NCBI GenBank assembly: GCA_964036045.1
Contig: OZ038380.1
Coordinates: 116,979,699-117,043,698, forward strand
Reading direction: 5' to 3'
DNA: 64,000 nucleotides
Source: Eutreptiella sp. 'Long Island Sound 2002'
Lineage: Eukaryota; Euglenozoa; Euglenophyceae; Eutreptiales; Eutreptiaceae
Under the pieces are notes generated by a model. That model worked only from the letters and a program-made list of their open reading frames with translations. It ran no database searches and was not told the DNA's origin. How positions within the stretch are numbered: position 1 is the stretch's first letter; each line of letters opens with the position of its first letter. A program made the translations under genes and the position numbers. Shown here piece after piece: positions 24,225 through 35,895 of the stretch.

Positions 24225-26697
24225 GGCACCCCTGACGGTGAGAGCCCACCAGCCACAGGGCACCGAGTCTGGGTACCCGCCATCAACTGGGGGGACAACT
24301 TGTCGGACACCCCGAGGCAGGGCGGGTGGACACCAAGGGCCGCATCTGCTACCACGAGCCCTACATGGCCCACCCCCCACCCAGCACCACCCCAATCCAC
24401 ACCATGGCTGAGCATCTTCAGGGACCACGTCCCGGGCGACGTCCCAACCCCCAACAACCAGCAGCCAGCCCCCTCAACGTACATGACCCTCATGTACAAC
24501 ATACACTACACCCTCTCCACCACCCACTACCACGCAGCAACCGGCACCTGAGTGGTAAACTGCACAGACTCCCTTCTCCCCGCCGACTACACGCCCCCCA
24601 CCCGCACAGCCCGGGCCCTGACACGTACACCAGGGAGGGCGAGCCTGATGACCCCCACATCTGGGGCACGTGGGAGCAAAGGTCCCTGGACACGCTGTTC
24701 TCCATCCGCAGCAGCAACCAGGATTGGGCAGGCGATGTATTGCCTTGTCAAATGGACCCAACGGAGAGGGCAGATCCCCGCGGAGCGGTGGACGCGGAAG
24801 GTCACACTACGTCCCAAGCAGAGGGAGGCCCTCCTGAACTGCATGGGGGCCACCTCCACACGCCCCACCACCATGCAGCCCCGCCCGTACATGGTAACAG
24901 CCCGCCTGATGGCCCTGCGGTGGCAAGGCCCAGACACCCCCACCCAAAACTACCCCCACCTCACGGAAGAGGACATGCCCGGCATCCAGCGATACTTCTT
25001 CCTCACCCTCCACTACCTCCAGCAGACACACCCACACGTCCTGGAGCTGAAGTGGATCCCCCCCGCGCATAACCTTCCTACCCACACAGCCAAAAAAACG
25101 CCACTACACCACCACATACCTCACATGACAACACCCACAGCACCAGCACCGGTCTGCACACGGGGCACCAGGGAAAGCGCGCGCACACACCAGATGCCCG
25201 AACCCGCACCCTCGTCCTCATTACCCACATGACTCAGCATCCAGCGCCCGCCTTCGCCGTCCAGGACCCCCCGCTGTCCCCCGCGTCATTCTCCTCTACC
25301 TCCAACTCAACAACCTCAACCACCACCACACCTCATTCTCGTCCAGCACACTACCCCGCAAGCCGCGAGGAAAAGCTCCCAAACGGGCCCCGAAAACCCG
25401 TCCCCGCCGCAAGTGCCCACCCCTCCGCCAAGGTCCACCCCCCAGCGAAGCCCGCGCCCGTGGCCCGGCCGAATGCCACGATCGCCGCCAAGCAGCTACC
25501 CAGACCCGTCGCCGCGCCACGTCCACAGCCCGCTGCCAAACCCAAGCCTAAGCCCAAGCCTGGCGCCACGGCAACAGCGAGAGCCCAGCCCCCCGAGTAC
25601 GTCCTATACGACCTCCGGCCCCAGAAGCCCAGACCCTGCAACAGCAACGACCAGCACGGCGCCCACCGACTGTCACCAGCGCCGCCGCCACCACCATCAT
25701 GGCGGAGTGCGCCGCGGCCGAGGTGCGACGCACCTCGTCTCGCCACCACTCAAAGCTGGCACCCCAGACCCACTCACCATCCCGGACCCGACCGAAGCAA
25801 CGCCAGGGCGAACCAGCAGTGTCCCCGCCCACTTACCAGCCCCTGATGTCTGCCCTCGTCCAGCAGATGCGCCGCTACCGCCGCCCCCAGGGGTCACAAC
25901 CCAACCCCAAAGCGGAGACCGTGCGCACGTACCCACGGGTCCGCGTACGCCCGTGCCCCCGCTCCCCGCACAGCTCCACGGCACAGGACTACGAGGACTA
26001 CCCCTGGCCCACCACCGCCACCAGTCCCCATGACCCCACCACACACACCCACGCCAACATCTCCGCCCAATGCAACGACCCCGCCCATGGAGAGTGGTGG
26101 CAGGGCTGGACACACACACAGCTCTCGGAGCTGCGAAAGTGGGCCCGGGCAGAGCCCTCCCTCGGAGCCTGGTCCACCGGCCCCGCAGGTGGTCAGCGGA
26201 GAACTGCCGCCTCCAGCTGGCAGGGGGGGGTGGATGCCACAGGTCGCATGGGAGGCCATGCTGGCCGATGCACTCCATCCCCATGGAGTCCAGCCCCACA
26301 GCCTCCCCGCACCCCAAGACCACCCGTATGTCCTGAAACGCCTGCGGGAAACCCTCCAGGAGACGCGGAGGGAAGGAAGGCGCCTATGGGACATCACCCG
26401 AAGCCCAACCCCGCGCACACACATCCCCTGGCCACCCCACAAGCATCAGCACACAGACATTGGCAGCACGCGCAGCACCGCGGGAACCCCGTCCGCCACA
26501 CAACATGGCGCGCCTGATCCCCCGGCCAGCGGCGACCGAAGCCTAACCCTGAGGGGGGATACTCCCTGGGCCGCGCCCAGGCCGCACGCTGAGGACACTC
26601 CCTGCCAGCCCAACAGCCCGCGCACCCGCCCCAGCCGAGCTGATGACAGCAGACCCGCCAGCCGGCAGAGCCGTTTAGGGGCCGACCCAGCCCCATG
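24225..26697 (+). pseudogene. 3' part of the unknown coding region, with frame slips
   Basis: The frame of copy 2 continues across the hAT-like element and reads GHRVWVPAINWGDNL before the TGA at 24549-24551. Protein-like islands then alternate between frames: WGTWEQRSLDTLFSIRSS (about 24660-24715), MYCLVKWTQRRG to LRPKQREALLNCMG and IQRYFFLTLHYLQQ (24735-25070), an Ala/Lys/Pro-rich tract (25400-25590), WWQGWTHTQLSELRKWA (26090-26145) and YVLKRLRETLQETRREG with RRLWDI (26327-26395). Changes of frame fall in C- or G-rich runs. It may be a decayed gene, a gene with short introns, or intact with homopolymer errors. The function is unknown. Confidence 0.35.
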
Positions 26698-28056
26698 ACT
26701 CGCACAACATCACCCCCTGCAGTGGCCCATCGCTACCCGCTGCCCAGCCAGCCAGCAATGCTGAACGTAACGCTGAACCCCGCCCAGAAGAAGCCAAGCA
26801 AACCGCAAGCCGATGGACACCAACGCTCGCTTTAACGGACACGGCTGCGCCCAACCGCACCGAACCCCAGCCCGCAGCCATCGGAACCGCCTCACGTGCC
26901 ACAGCCGCCCAGCCCCAGCCGAAGCCTAATCACGGAGAGAAACCGGAGCCGCCGCCCGTAACCTGTAACCCTTGACCCCTAACGGAGCCCTCCGAGAGTG
27001 CAGGATAACCACAGCCCACAGCCACAGCCCAGGTCGCCACCTAACCAGCCAGCACCAAAACGAAGAGACAGCAATCCGAACCCACCCTGACCTGCACCCA
27101 CATACATCAAAACACGCGAGCCGCACCCCTCCGGCGCGACCGCCGACGAAACACCGACGACACACACCAGAGAACGCAACACTACTGCACCGCTGCATCT
27201 GTTCCCCATGCCTGTGCCCGCAGTGTGCACGCGCCCCGTTCTCCCTTTCTTTTATAAAAAAAGAAAAACAAAAACAAATACAGAGCACGCAAAAAAAGGT
27301 GTTCGGGGAGGAGGGGGGACAAAACGACCACCAGCACACGCATACTGAGCACAGCGCACGCACTGGTGAACGAGAGCCACGTGGTCCGGGACACCACAAA
27401 CAAAACACAAAGGGCGTGCGCACCGCCGAACAGGCGCCAAGTGGGCAAGGACACCGCACACGCACTCGCACTGACCGCGGCAAAGGGACAGGACGCAACG
27501 GTCTACACCCCCAGGGTCGGACGCACTGGGGCGACCCAGCCGACCAACCCGTCAAGTGGCAGGAGCGGTACTGCAAGGCCACTGGTCCGAGCCCGGCCAG
27601 GCTGCAGGGACCATGGTAAACGTCACCAGGAGCCATGGAAGCAACTGATGCCGGGCGTGCCGGCACACAGCCCGGGAGGAGGCTGCCTGCCAAGCAGCGG
27701 GGCCCCGCAACTCGAGCAGCAGGGGTGAGGCAAACGTACCGTAGACTCGCGGGAGCAATATCCCCTGTGGTGACAGATACTTCACACAGCTGGGCAGCCC
27801 CCAGAGCTGCCGCCCTCAGGAGGGGGCATGTGACCCTACTTAAGGGCACATGTGGGGACATCCTCCCGACCGGGACACCCGGACTGGGTGGCCGCGACAT
27901 TGCCTTCCCAAGCACCTGCGGGAGCGGCTTAAGGGGCACCTGACCTAGGGCAGTGGGAGGGACAGGACGCCCCCTTGGTAAGACCTTCCTCTTGCATTGT
28001 CAAAGGGGGCATCTTGAGCTCCTGAACATACCTACCTACCCACCTCAAAACATCTC
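26698..28056. other. T-poor flank, no gene recognised
   Basis: The plus strand stays poor in T to about 27560, with an A-rich stretch at 27256-27300 next to a short TTTCTTTTAT/ATAAAAAAAGAAA inverted repeat. From 27560 to 28040 the composition becomes mixed and GC-rich. The frames present carry only low-complexity Arg/Pro/Ala or Cys/Trp-rich products. It could be the untranslated end of the preceding coding region. Confidence 0.5.
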
Positions 28057-29758
28057 TTGGAAAAGATGGAGAGCTCATATATGACTCAAGTTGGAAATAC
28101 GTCACGAGAGTTGCGCAAGGAGTATCTTGGGATGCATGAGACACTTCAACAATTGCGCCCAGAGTTCGACATCACCTGTGGGGAGTCGAAGGTTGACTTA
28201 TTGTCCAAGATTATGGAGATTGTGAAGCAGATGCCGGAGTTGGAAGAACACGCGCAGAAGCTCCATGAAGGTTTGAACAATGAATTAACGACGTCTCAAG
28301 GGACACCTCCAACATTGTAACCAGCCTCCTCTATTCTATGCTTCGTCAATGTGATGGAAAGGTTAAAGGTGTGGCAGAACAACTTGAACGCATTAAAACC
28401 AGTATCCAGAAGGAGTTTGCGCAAAGGTTGGAGGAGCACAAGAACGTGATTGAGGCTCGTGTGAATGGGAATCTGAAGGTTGAACGTTCTCGTCTGGCGG
28501 CCGAATTCAACAAGAAAATGGCACAATTCAAGACGGACTACGACAAGGACAAGGCTTTCCTTAGCCAACAATTTCATGATCTCGAGGTCAACTTCAATCA
28601 ATTAGAAGTGGCACTCCAAGCAAATAAGGAGATTGAGGCACACCGTCAAGCCAAGATTGATGCACAATATGAGACTGTTGAGAACGCACTGTTGACAAGA
28701 GACATGACTTCCGGGACAATAGGGGCACTCTTCAAGGAATCGAACCCAGACCTCAAGCGCTTGGAGGTTGCTCTTGGTCTCAACAAGGAGACGTTGCGCG
28801 AGGTTGGAGGAGGAATTGATAAGAATCAGACCGAGATCGCGGCCTTGCGTGGAGGCTGCATCGAGAGGAAGGAATCCCAATTACAGATACAAGGTGATGT
28901 TACACGTATGACCCAGCTTACGGACAGTCAGTGACGCCGTGTTGCTGGCATGAAGAAGGAGATCAATCAACTAAAAGAGAAGATGAAAGAAGTAGTATCC
29001 GACGTTAAGCGGCACCTTGTGCAGGAGAAAGAAGGCGAGAATGTCCAAGGGAAAGGGAAGGAGGTCGTGAAGGACACCCCTGATCAAGGAAAAGCTAAGA
29101 CACACCCTGGATTTACCGACGACATCGATAAGTTCGAGAAGCTGTTGGACAAGATCTCCTTGTCAGAGGGAGATGTTGCCACGTCGTCCCTACCCGCGGT
29201 CTCTACACACCGAGATGCATCAGATATTTCTTGTTTGCGCGCTATTGCGATGGGGACGACTATTCCGACATCACAGGTCAGGTCTTCAACGCAAACAACA
29301 CACACCACAGCAGCGACGATCCAGACTGCAGCCGGATCGCTGATTGTTGGGACCACTACAGAGGTGATTCCATCCCCTGTGCCCAGTCTGCGAGAATTAG
29401 AGGTCACAGCATCCACAGCAGTGACACCAGTCCAAACGGGCTATAGTCTAACGCCAGTGATCTCGAGGACGATGTCATCTACCAACTACATCCAACGTTA
29501 ACTATTGCAGTTGCTGTTGTTGATGGCAGGAGACGGAACATTGTCAGCAGCAAACCACAGCGTAAATGCACTGAGGGTTGCAGCAGTTGCTTTGGGTGGA
29601 GGACTTACTTCTTTAAGCCTGAAACCTATGATGAACTCTCTTTTGCAAGGATTACACTGCCCCCGACTACCGATCACTGATCGCGAACTCCACTGGCCAG
29701 ATTTTGCCGTTCGATGCAAAATGTTTCTAGACGATATTGAGAATGTCTGACGCGGTAC
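28057..29758 (+). pseudogene. Coiled-coil protein-coding region, broken
   Basis: Composition changes sharply to balanced base use. ATG 28066 opens a helical product (RELRKEYLGMHETLQQL). The frame shifts near 28285 into one that reads through SRDTSNIVTSLLYSM and a long Lys/Glu-rich coiled coil (28338-28930), meets TGA at 28932-28934, continues in the same frame through KKEINQLKEKMKEV and a Thr/Ser-rich tail, then TAA at 29499-29501, and ends at 29748-29750. The TGA is preceded by CAG and followed by CGC CGT, fitting a decayed CGA. The heptad-rich core and Ser/Thr tail could belong to a retroelement gag or a structural protein; neither is shown. Confidence 0.45.
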
Positions 29759-30420
29759 AGTATCCGAAACAATTTTTGCATCAGACCAGCCGGACTAGGG
29801 TTTGTGACAAGCCCGAAAGATGAATTGGGATAACCTTCAACTAGGGGTGGCTCAGGTTGGAGGAAAGCATGGACACGACAACGCTGCAAGCACTTACGCA
29901 CCTATAATTTTAGCAGCTGTTTTTTACCAAAATTCCAAGTCATGCATTTTCAGAAGGGCGATATCAAACCGTACACAGTAGTACTGTTGTTTTTGTGTTT
30001 TCTCAAATTTTCAACAAAATTTTGCTGTCGCTGGAGCTGGGGCCGCAGATCAACTGTCAACAACTGCCGCGTACGCGAGTTCCAGATTCCCGACCGCCGT
30101 GCGCAAGAGAAAATCGCCAAAAAGTCCACGTTTTTTTGCAGTTGGAAGCAAAGTAAAGGCATGAGCGTGTCCCCGAGATCAATACCTTGCTGCTGACCTA
30201 AGAAAATCCAGATTGGCAGGCACATATTTTGAGAAATTCACACTTTTCCAGCCAAAAACCACTCTTTTTCATGGTTTTTAGGGTCTATGGAGGCCATGTA
30301 GAGGGCCTTACAGGGCTGGAAGAGGTGGGGGAGAGGTGATATATGAACAGATTGTCATCACCATTGGTATAGGCCTACATGACAAGCGATATTTTGCCTT
30401 TTTTCTAGGCTACTCATCCC
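29759..30420. other. Gap with no recognised feature
   Basis: AT-leaning sequence with short, unrelated frames on both strands. The last 80 bp grade into the satellite that follows. I see no RNA gene or mobile-element end. Confidence 0.6.
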
Positions 30421-31322
30421 TTTCTCATGCACCATGGGGCCCAATATCCATATGGTTCATAGGTAGGGTTTTGATCACCTATCACCGTCCACACACATGT
30501 TTGGGGCTTGGGTTGGTATTGTATGCATTTGAATGATAGGAACTACATAAAATATGATACTATGTGCATAAGAATGGGATGAACGATGAACATTTGAGGT
30601 GTTCTTGGCCCTATTTTGCACCGCTTGTGGTCCATTTCCATATGGTTCATGGGTAGGCTTTTGCGTGCCTATCACCATACACACACATATTTGGGGCTTA
30701 GGTTGTTATTGTAAGCATTTGTATGATAGGTGCTACATATAATATGATAGTATGTACATGAGAATGGGATGAACGATGAACATTTGAGGTGTTTTTGGCC
30801 CTATTGTGCACGGTTTGTGGTCCAAAATCCATATGGTTCATAGGTAGGGTTTTGATCACCTATCACCGTCCACACACATTTTTGGGGCTTGGGTTGCTAT
30901 TGTATGCATTTGAATGATGATAACTACATAAAATATGATAGTATGTGCATAAGAATGGGATGGACGATGTAGATTTGAGGTGTTTTTGGCCCTCTTTTGC
31001 ACCGTTTGTGGTCCATTTCCATATGGTTCATAGGTGGGTATTTGCGTGCCTATCACCGTACACACACATGTTTGGGGCTTAGGTTGTTATTGTAAGCATT
31101 TGTATGATAGGTGCTACATATGATATGATAGTATGTGCATAAGAATGGGATGAACGATGATCATTTGAGGTGTTTTTGGCCCTATTTGGCACCATTTGTG
31201 GTCCAATATCCATATGGTTCATAGGTAGGGTTTTGATCACCTATCACCATCCACACACATGTTTGGGGTTTGGGTTGGTATTGTATGCATTTGAATGATA
31301 AGAACTACATAAACTCTGATAC
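30421..31322. repeat. Satellite array, about 190 bp units in alternating dimers
   Basis: The word CCATATGGTTCAT recurs at 30448, 30638, 30829, 31019 and 31210, a period of 190-191 bp. Units 1, 3 and 5 share one version (GTAGGGTTTTGATCACC, TTGTATGCATTTGAATGAT). Units 2 and 4 share another (TTTTGCGTGCC, TTGTAAGCATTTGTATGAT). The array is thus a higher-order repeat of about 381 bp, A-B-A-B-A. It ends abruptly at ACTACATAAA before GCGC-rich sequence. Confidence 0.92.
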
Positions 31323-31482
31323 TACCCTGCGTGCGCGCTACAGGGTATTGCCGCGCGATGGCTCAGTGCGCACTACAAAACTATAGCGCGCAGCATAGCG
31401 CACGCTATGGCTCGGGGTCTTGGGTTTGTAACCCCATGTCCTAATAAGCAGGGCAAAAACGCCTATTTTTCTAAAGTTTCGG

Positions 31483-33054
31483 ATGCTTCCAGCACCGCAT
31501 GTGACGCTGTCAATGTCAGGGAAGATTGCAAACATTTTGGGCCCCCACTATGGGTGGTCCCTGTTGAAGAGAGAGGACCTTTTTGCGGACCTAGTTGAGT
31601 TTTTTGGCCCAGGGTCTGCCGTCCAACGGTCCTTGTCGGCCAGGTTGGAAAAAAGGGTCCCCGTGTCTGAAGCAGAGAAGAAGCGTCTCAGGACCGAGGC
31701 TGCCAACGCCGTCACACCCCTGTCGGTGGTGGACTTGGTCCTGTTCCTGAAGATTCCAAGAAGAAGGTATTATTGCGCGCTCTTTGCATGTGAAATTGCG
31801 CGCACTTCCGCTCATAGCACGCGCTTCGTTGACATCTGCGCGCCCTACCTCCTCATGTTGCGCGCGCTATTTTACTCAGGTACAAAGATTTGATTACTTG
31901 GACGAGAAGTAAGGTCCCCACACACCTTTTTTCTCTCCTCTCCTATGCTAGTTTCTCCACAGAATGGAACCAGCTTGCAAGTAGGCAGCATTTACAGGTT
32001 GCCGTGCACACAGATGGGGTCACAGTCTTTTCGCAGTGGCCCCTGCAGCACTTTTTTGACTATATATTTTCCTTTGATTCCAGTGTTTCTAACCTCCAAT
32101 ACCCCAGGGAGTGCCAAGGAGAGCTGTGGATCATTGTGAGGGGGGATGGGCTGCCTTGTGGGGGGGAATCGTGGTGCCAGATGTCCATTTCCTTTGCCAA
32201 CCATTGTCACTTGGCAAGGACGTTGTCCTACCACTGGACTGTTAACGTCGCCCTTTGTGGTGAAAAGTCCACCTCTGTGTTGTCCCAGGTCTGGGCTAAC
32301 AATCTTGCTTTTTTGCAGAGTGCCCTTGATACTGGTGTGGTTCCCATCCGGGGTGTATCCAGACGCTGCAGGACCTTCTGCGGTGGGGATAGCCCTTGGC
32401 TGCGTCGGTTGTCGGGTGTCACTACACATTGGATGGCAGGTACTCTGTTCAGTTACATGACGTGGTGCAAGTCCAGCGCAACGTGGTTGCAACAGGATGT
32501 GGATAGAACCACCGAGCGAGATGAGCAGTTGCTAGGGCTTATTGCACCTGGAACCAAGTGCAGGCCCATGGATATATTTGGTGTTGTCCAGAGCAGGTTG
32601 TTGAAGGTGCCTCTGAGGCGGTGTCACCTTATACCATGTGTTTTGCACCTTCTGATTTTTTTAGGGAGGCAGGTCACTGCCTTGGTACGCAGATTGGCCA
32701 AGTCTGTGCGTCTCAGTACTAGCGTCTCTCTTCAGGCTATTCCTCACAGGTCTGGTTGTCAAATACCACTACAGGGGACGGCAGAGCCAGATGGGGAAGA
32801 GACTTGGTGCCTTCTAAAGGTTTGGGAGGACCTGGCCCCCCTCCTTGGGGGTGACATGAGGATGCACACAGCAGTGGTTGCCATGTACATACTACTGGGG
32901 GACATGTATGGCACAATGTTTGAAGAGGGTGCATTGCAGGCTCCAGATGTTGCCCAGGCTTACTGGAGGTGGGTTTTGTCCAGCAATAAGATCACCTTAT
33001 ATTAACTGGATGTTGCACGATGCTACAGTCACTATTCAGGCCATAAGGCCCTAT
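31483..33054 (+). pseudogene. Transposase-like gene, 5' part, interrupted by E3
   Basis: The exon from ATG 31483 ends at 31766 (LVLFLKIPRRR) before an intron; the frame resumes at 31880. The downstream product has IIVRGDGLPCGGESW (Asp about 32146), then a Trp/Asn-rich stretch, CGGDSPWLRRLSGVTT (Asp about 32390), and CVLHLLIFLGRQ. A one-base shift near 32990 leads to YINWMLHD and, after E3, to LLEGSNRVLK at 63350-63380. Spaced Asp, Asp and Glu with an N-x3-K after the Glu suggest a DDE-type transposase, but I cannot name the superfamily. A second possible intron is 31909-31962 (GT...CTCCACAG, 54 bp, so the frame is kept either way). The start codon is uncertain. Confidence 0.45.
31767..31879 (+). 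other. GT-AG intron rich in GCGC
   Basis: The sequence begins GTATTATTGCGCGC and ends TTTTACTCAG. Removing its 113 bp joins the frame ending KIPRRR to YKDLITW without a stop. The intron holds GCGCGC-type words at 31775, 31798, 31842 and 31860, unlike the exons around it. Confidence 0.65.
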
Positions 33055-35502
33055 TAAAGAAGGTCCCTACCAGGACTGGCCCCTGCTTTACCCCTTCCAC
33101 CATTTCCTGTCACTCCTATGGTCTTGCTTCTCACCAGGTTCTGCATGATCTTGCCCTATCCTGCACAATTTCCCACAAAAAATAGTAAAATATGGCTCCT
33201 TCACACAAGTCCTGATCCCTTGCAATCACCCACTCCCAAGTACAATATCTCAAATACAAATACTCCACACTGAGGGCTTCCAAGGATGTTTGAGGTCCCG
33301 CGCTTACACTCAACAACTCCTTTCAACACGCCGGTCGTCCCACGGTGCACACGGAGACACGGGCGTTGGGCATGTACATAGAATTGCACCAATAGAATAA
33401 TGGAAAAGAAGCCCTGAAATTGGCATATGAACACAAATAGAGCAAAATTGGGGAAAGATGGAAACATACACAATCACAGCCATAGACCCCTCATTCCCTG
33501 GACTCAAGACCTTCCCTTGTCTCGCCAACATGATGCCCTGAACCCAGTGAAATAAGATGGCTAAATGCCATGTGTGAAACGTCACTACACAAACCCCAAA
33601 AATGTGTTCACCCCCAAGCCTCTAAATCCTAGCCCAATAGAGGAGGTGGCGTGTCATGGCCTAGAGTGGCACTCAAGACCATGCCCTACCCTGACATAAC
33701 CTTGGTTGGACTTGGAGCTGATTGGGCTCGGAGAATTGCTCCATGAAGATGACCTCACAACATAGCAAAATTAGGCAAATCACACCATAGTGCCCAAAAT
33801 TCAATTATAAACTCAAAAATGCATACGGCAAGTATTCAAATGCTCCATGCATGTGTCAAACCGGAAAGTAATATACAAGGGTGATATAGACCAAAGGTTC
33901 ATGCCCAAGAATATCCCAACATTTGCTCCTAAATCCTTCCGGATATATACATGCATTGCTTCACAAGTCAACTCACGAATTTGAGACCTAACTTTGTGAG
34001 GCCTCGTGTGCCACCCCAAAGTGACCACGCGATCTGGCATATGGTGAGGTGCAACACCGAAGCATATGCTAACATATAAGCAACATACCATAGTTCACGA
34101 ATCTTTAGAAACACTTTACTGTTGGCCGACCAGTAGAGCACATAAAATACAAAAATGAGCATAAAATGAGGTCAAAAACATGCAAATGTTGCCAAATTCA
34201 AGATAATCACAATAGTATATAACTTCGCTCACGCATGGTATCAACATATGATTCAAAGCCCACTTGCTTAGGACCATTTACAATCAATCCCCCCACTTGG
34301 ATCCCCACATGGACACATGGGGACACCTTGGAACCTTCTCACGACACAAATGATGAAAATGGGAAAATTGATAGAGGCGCTTGTGGGTCGCTCTGTAAGC
34401 CTTCCCACATGCACTGTATGTGCGGTAGACTCAGTCTAGCGCTATGGAGCTCACCTTCGGGACATTGGCAAAGCCCTTGCCACGTATGACTCCACATATC
34501 TTCCTACAAACGGAAATTTCAAACATGGGGGTGAGGATAGCAAAGCAGATACCATCCATATAACACATACCCTGAAAAGTGGCTCCCACAATGGTATGTC
34601 ATGACCCTCCATGGCCATAACTTCACGTCAAATATACGTAGGAACCCAACGTAAGTTTCTATGCAACACCAACACTTGTGCGGTACACTCGAAACCCATC
34701 TTCAAATATTTGATGTCATGGTCCAAGAGTTGTAAAGCACTTTCTACCCTCTTGACCATGATCTTTTGATACCACAGGCCGGTGTGCATACCAATGGCGT
34801 CTGACACTCCCTAGATTAAGTTGAGACTGAGGCGGTTCCAACTCGAGTCTCAAAATTGACAGTCCTCGCAGTGGGCTGGAGATATGTTTCTTCAATATGG
34901 CCTCATGAATCAATTTTGTTTCTTCTATATCTCCAAGAAAAATGAAGGAGACAACAAAAGGAAGGTTGATTCGTGATCAGACAAAAATATGGGACCACTC
35001 GAAATTCATCATATCCAGTGCGGCGACCTCGAAGTGGAAAATCCAATTCTGTATGTCCGACAAAATTGGATTAATTTTGCGAGTGTATAACATGAAAATT
35101 GCGGAAGCAACGAACCCTTTTCTGATGAAATCGGACCCTTCATCGGGATTTCTGCTAAAATATCTGGAAATAACAGTTAACCAATCGGTTACCGGAAAAT
35201 CGCGAGCCACCTGACAGTTGCCGATACATTGACAATCAGAACGGATAGCTGAAAAATTACTGGAAAAATATGATGAAAAAACCCTGTTGATTCCTGATAT
35301 TTTAATATATAAATCTCAGCCGGCGGCGCCTCGGTATTGAATGTGGCCGCTCAAAGCTGGAATGACCAAGCCTATCACACTATCACATCAGGTCAGGTCA
35401 GGTGGATGGGAGAGTATGATATCAGCCAATGGCAGCTTGCCGGCACATAGATACACACCCCAAGTGACCCAAAGATGGCCACAGGGGTCGGAACTGGCTT
35501 CA
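33055..35502 (-). repeat. E3 LTR (3' LTR in the sense of the element)
   Basis: This 2,448-bp repeat matches 60905-63326. Its U3 half (about 34850-35330) is recognisably related to the U3 half of the E1/E2 LTRs: the same arrangement of GAATCAA / TTGATTCGTG arms, a block near GAAAATC, and the TTGATTCCTGATAT and TATATA region. The remaining 1.8 kb is not alignable by eye with E1/E2. A TATA-like box is at 35309-35318. Confidence 0.85.
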
Positions 35503-35513
35503 CCCCCCTTTTT
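35503..35513 (-). other. E3 polypurine tract
   Basis: In element sense AAAAAGGGGGG directly precedes TGAAGC of the 3' LTR, in the same place as the tract of E1 and E2. Confidence 0.75.
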
Positions 35514-35895
35514 ATAGCGTTGTATCCGCTCCGAAGTCATTGAAGAGAGGACGGGAGGACCTCAATGGGCTCCAAACCCCCCCCCCATGTCTCAAGGACA
35601 CATGGAGGCCCCACATACGGCGTAGGTGTCGCTCATGCCCCAAGGGAGGGGTGAGGACAGTCAGAATTGGTGCCCTCCGCCATATCCGGTCTCCTCCTGA
35701 TCTACAACATGGACCAAGGGGATCAAAGATAGAGGAACGTCGTCGGTCGACCTAAATAAGTATACCACAATGAAATATATATGTGGAGACCGAGTGAAGG
35801 GGGTATATGGCCAATCAAGGCCCAAAAATCCCCTGATGAACACCCTCACCCGTCTCCAAAGCACAAAAACAAACAAAAATGCCAAGGTGGATCCA
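35514..35895 (-). other. E3 short region between pol and 3' LTR
   Basis: About 380 bp with no open frame of note. It is much shorter than the 1.46 kb found at this place in E1 and E2. Confidence 0.6.

Noticed and set aside
27256-27300. Poly(A) tail of a LINE
   Set aside because: The A-rich stretch is interrupted, no target duplication or RT frame is found nearby, and similar A-tracts occur at 1110-1357 in the same T-poor block.
30421-31322. CRISPR array
   Set aside because: Units are about 190 bp with no short repeat and unique spacer pattern, in a eukaryotic context.
33058-33061. AGAA as the E3 target duplication with the LTR starting at 33062
   Set aside because: No AGAA occurs at the right edge. 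Starting the LTR at 33055 gives CTAT on both sides and agrees with the primer site at 60894-60904.
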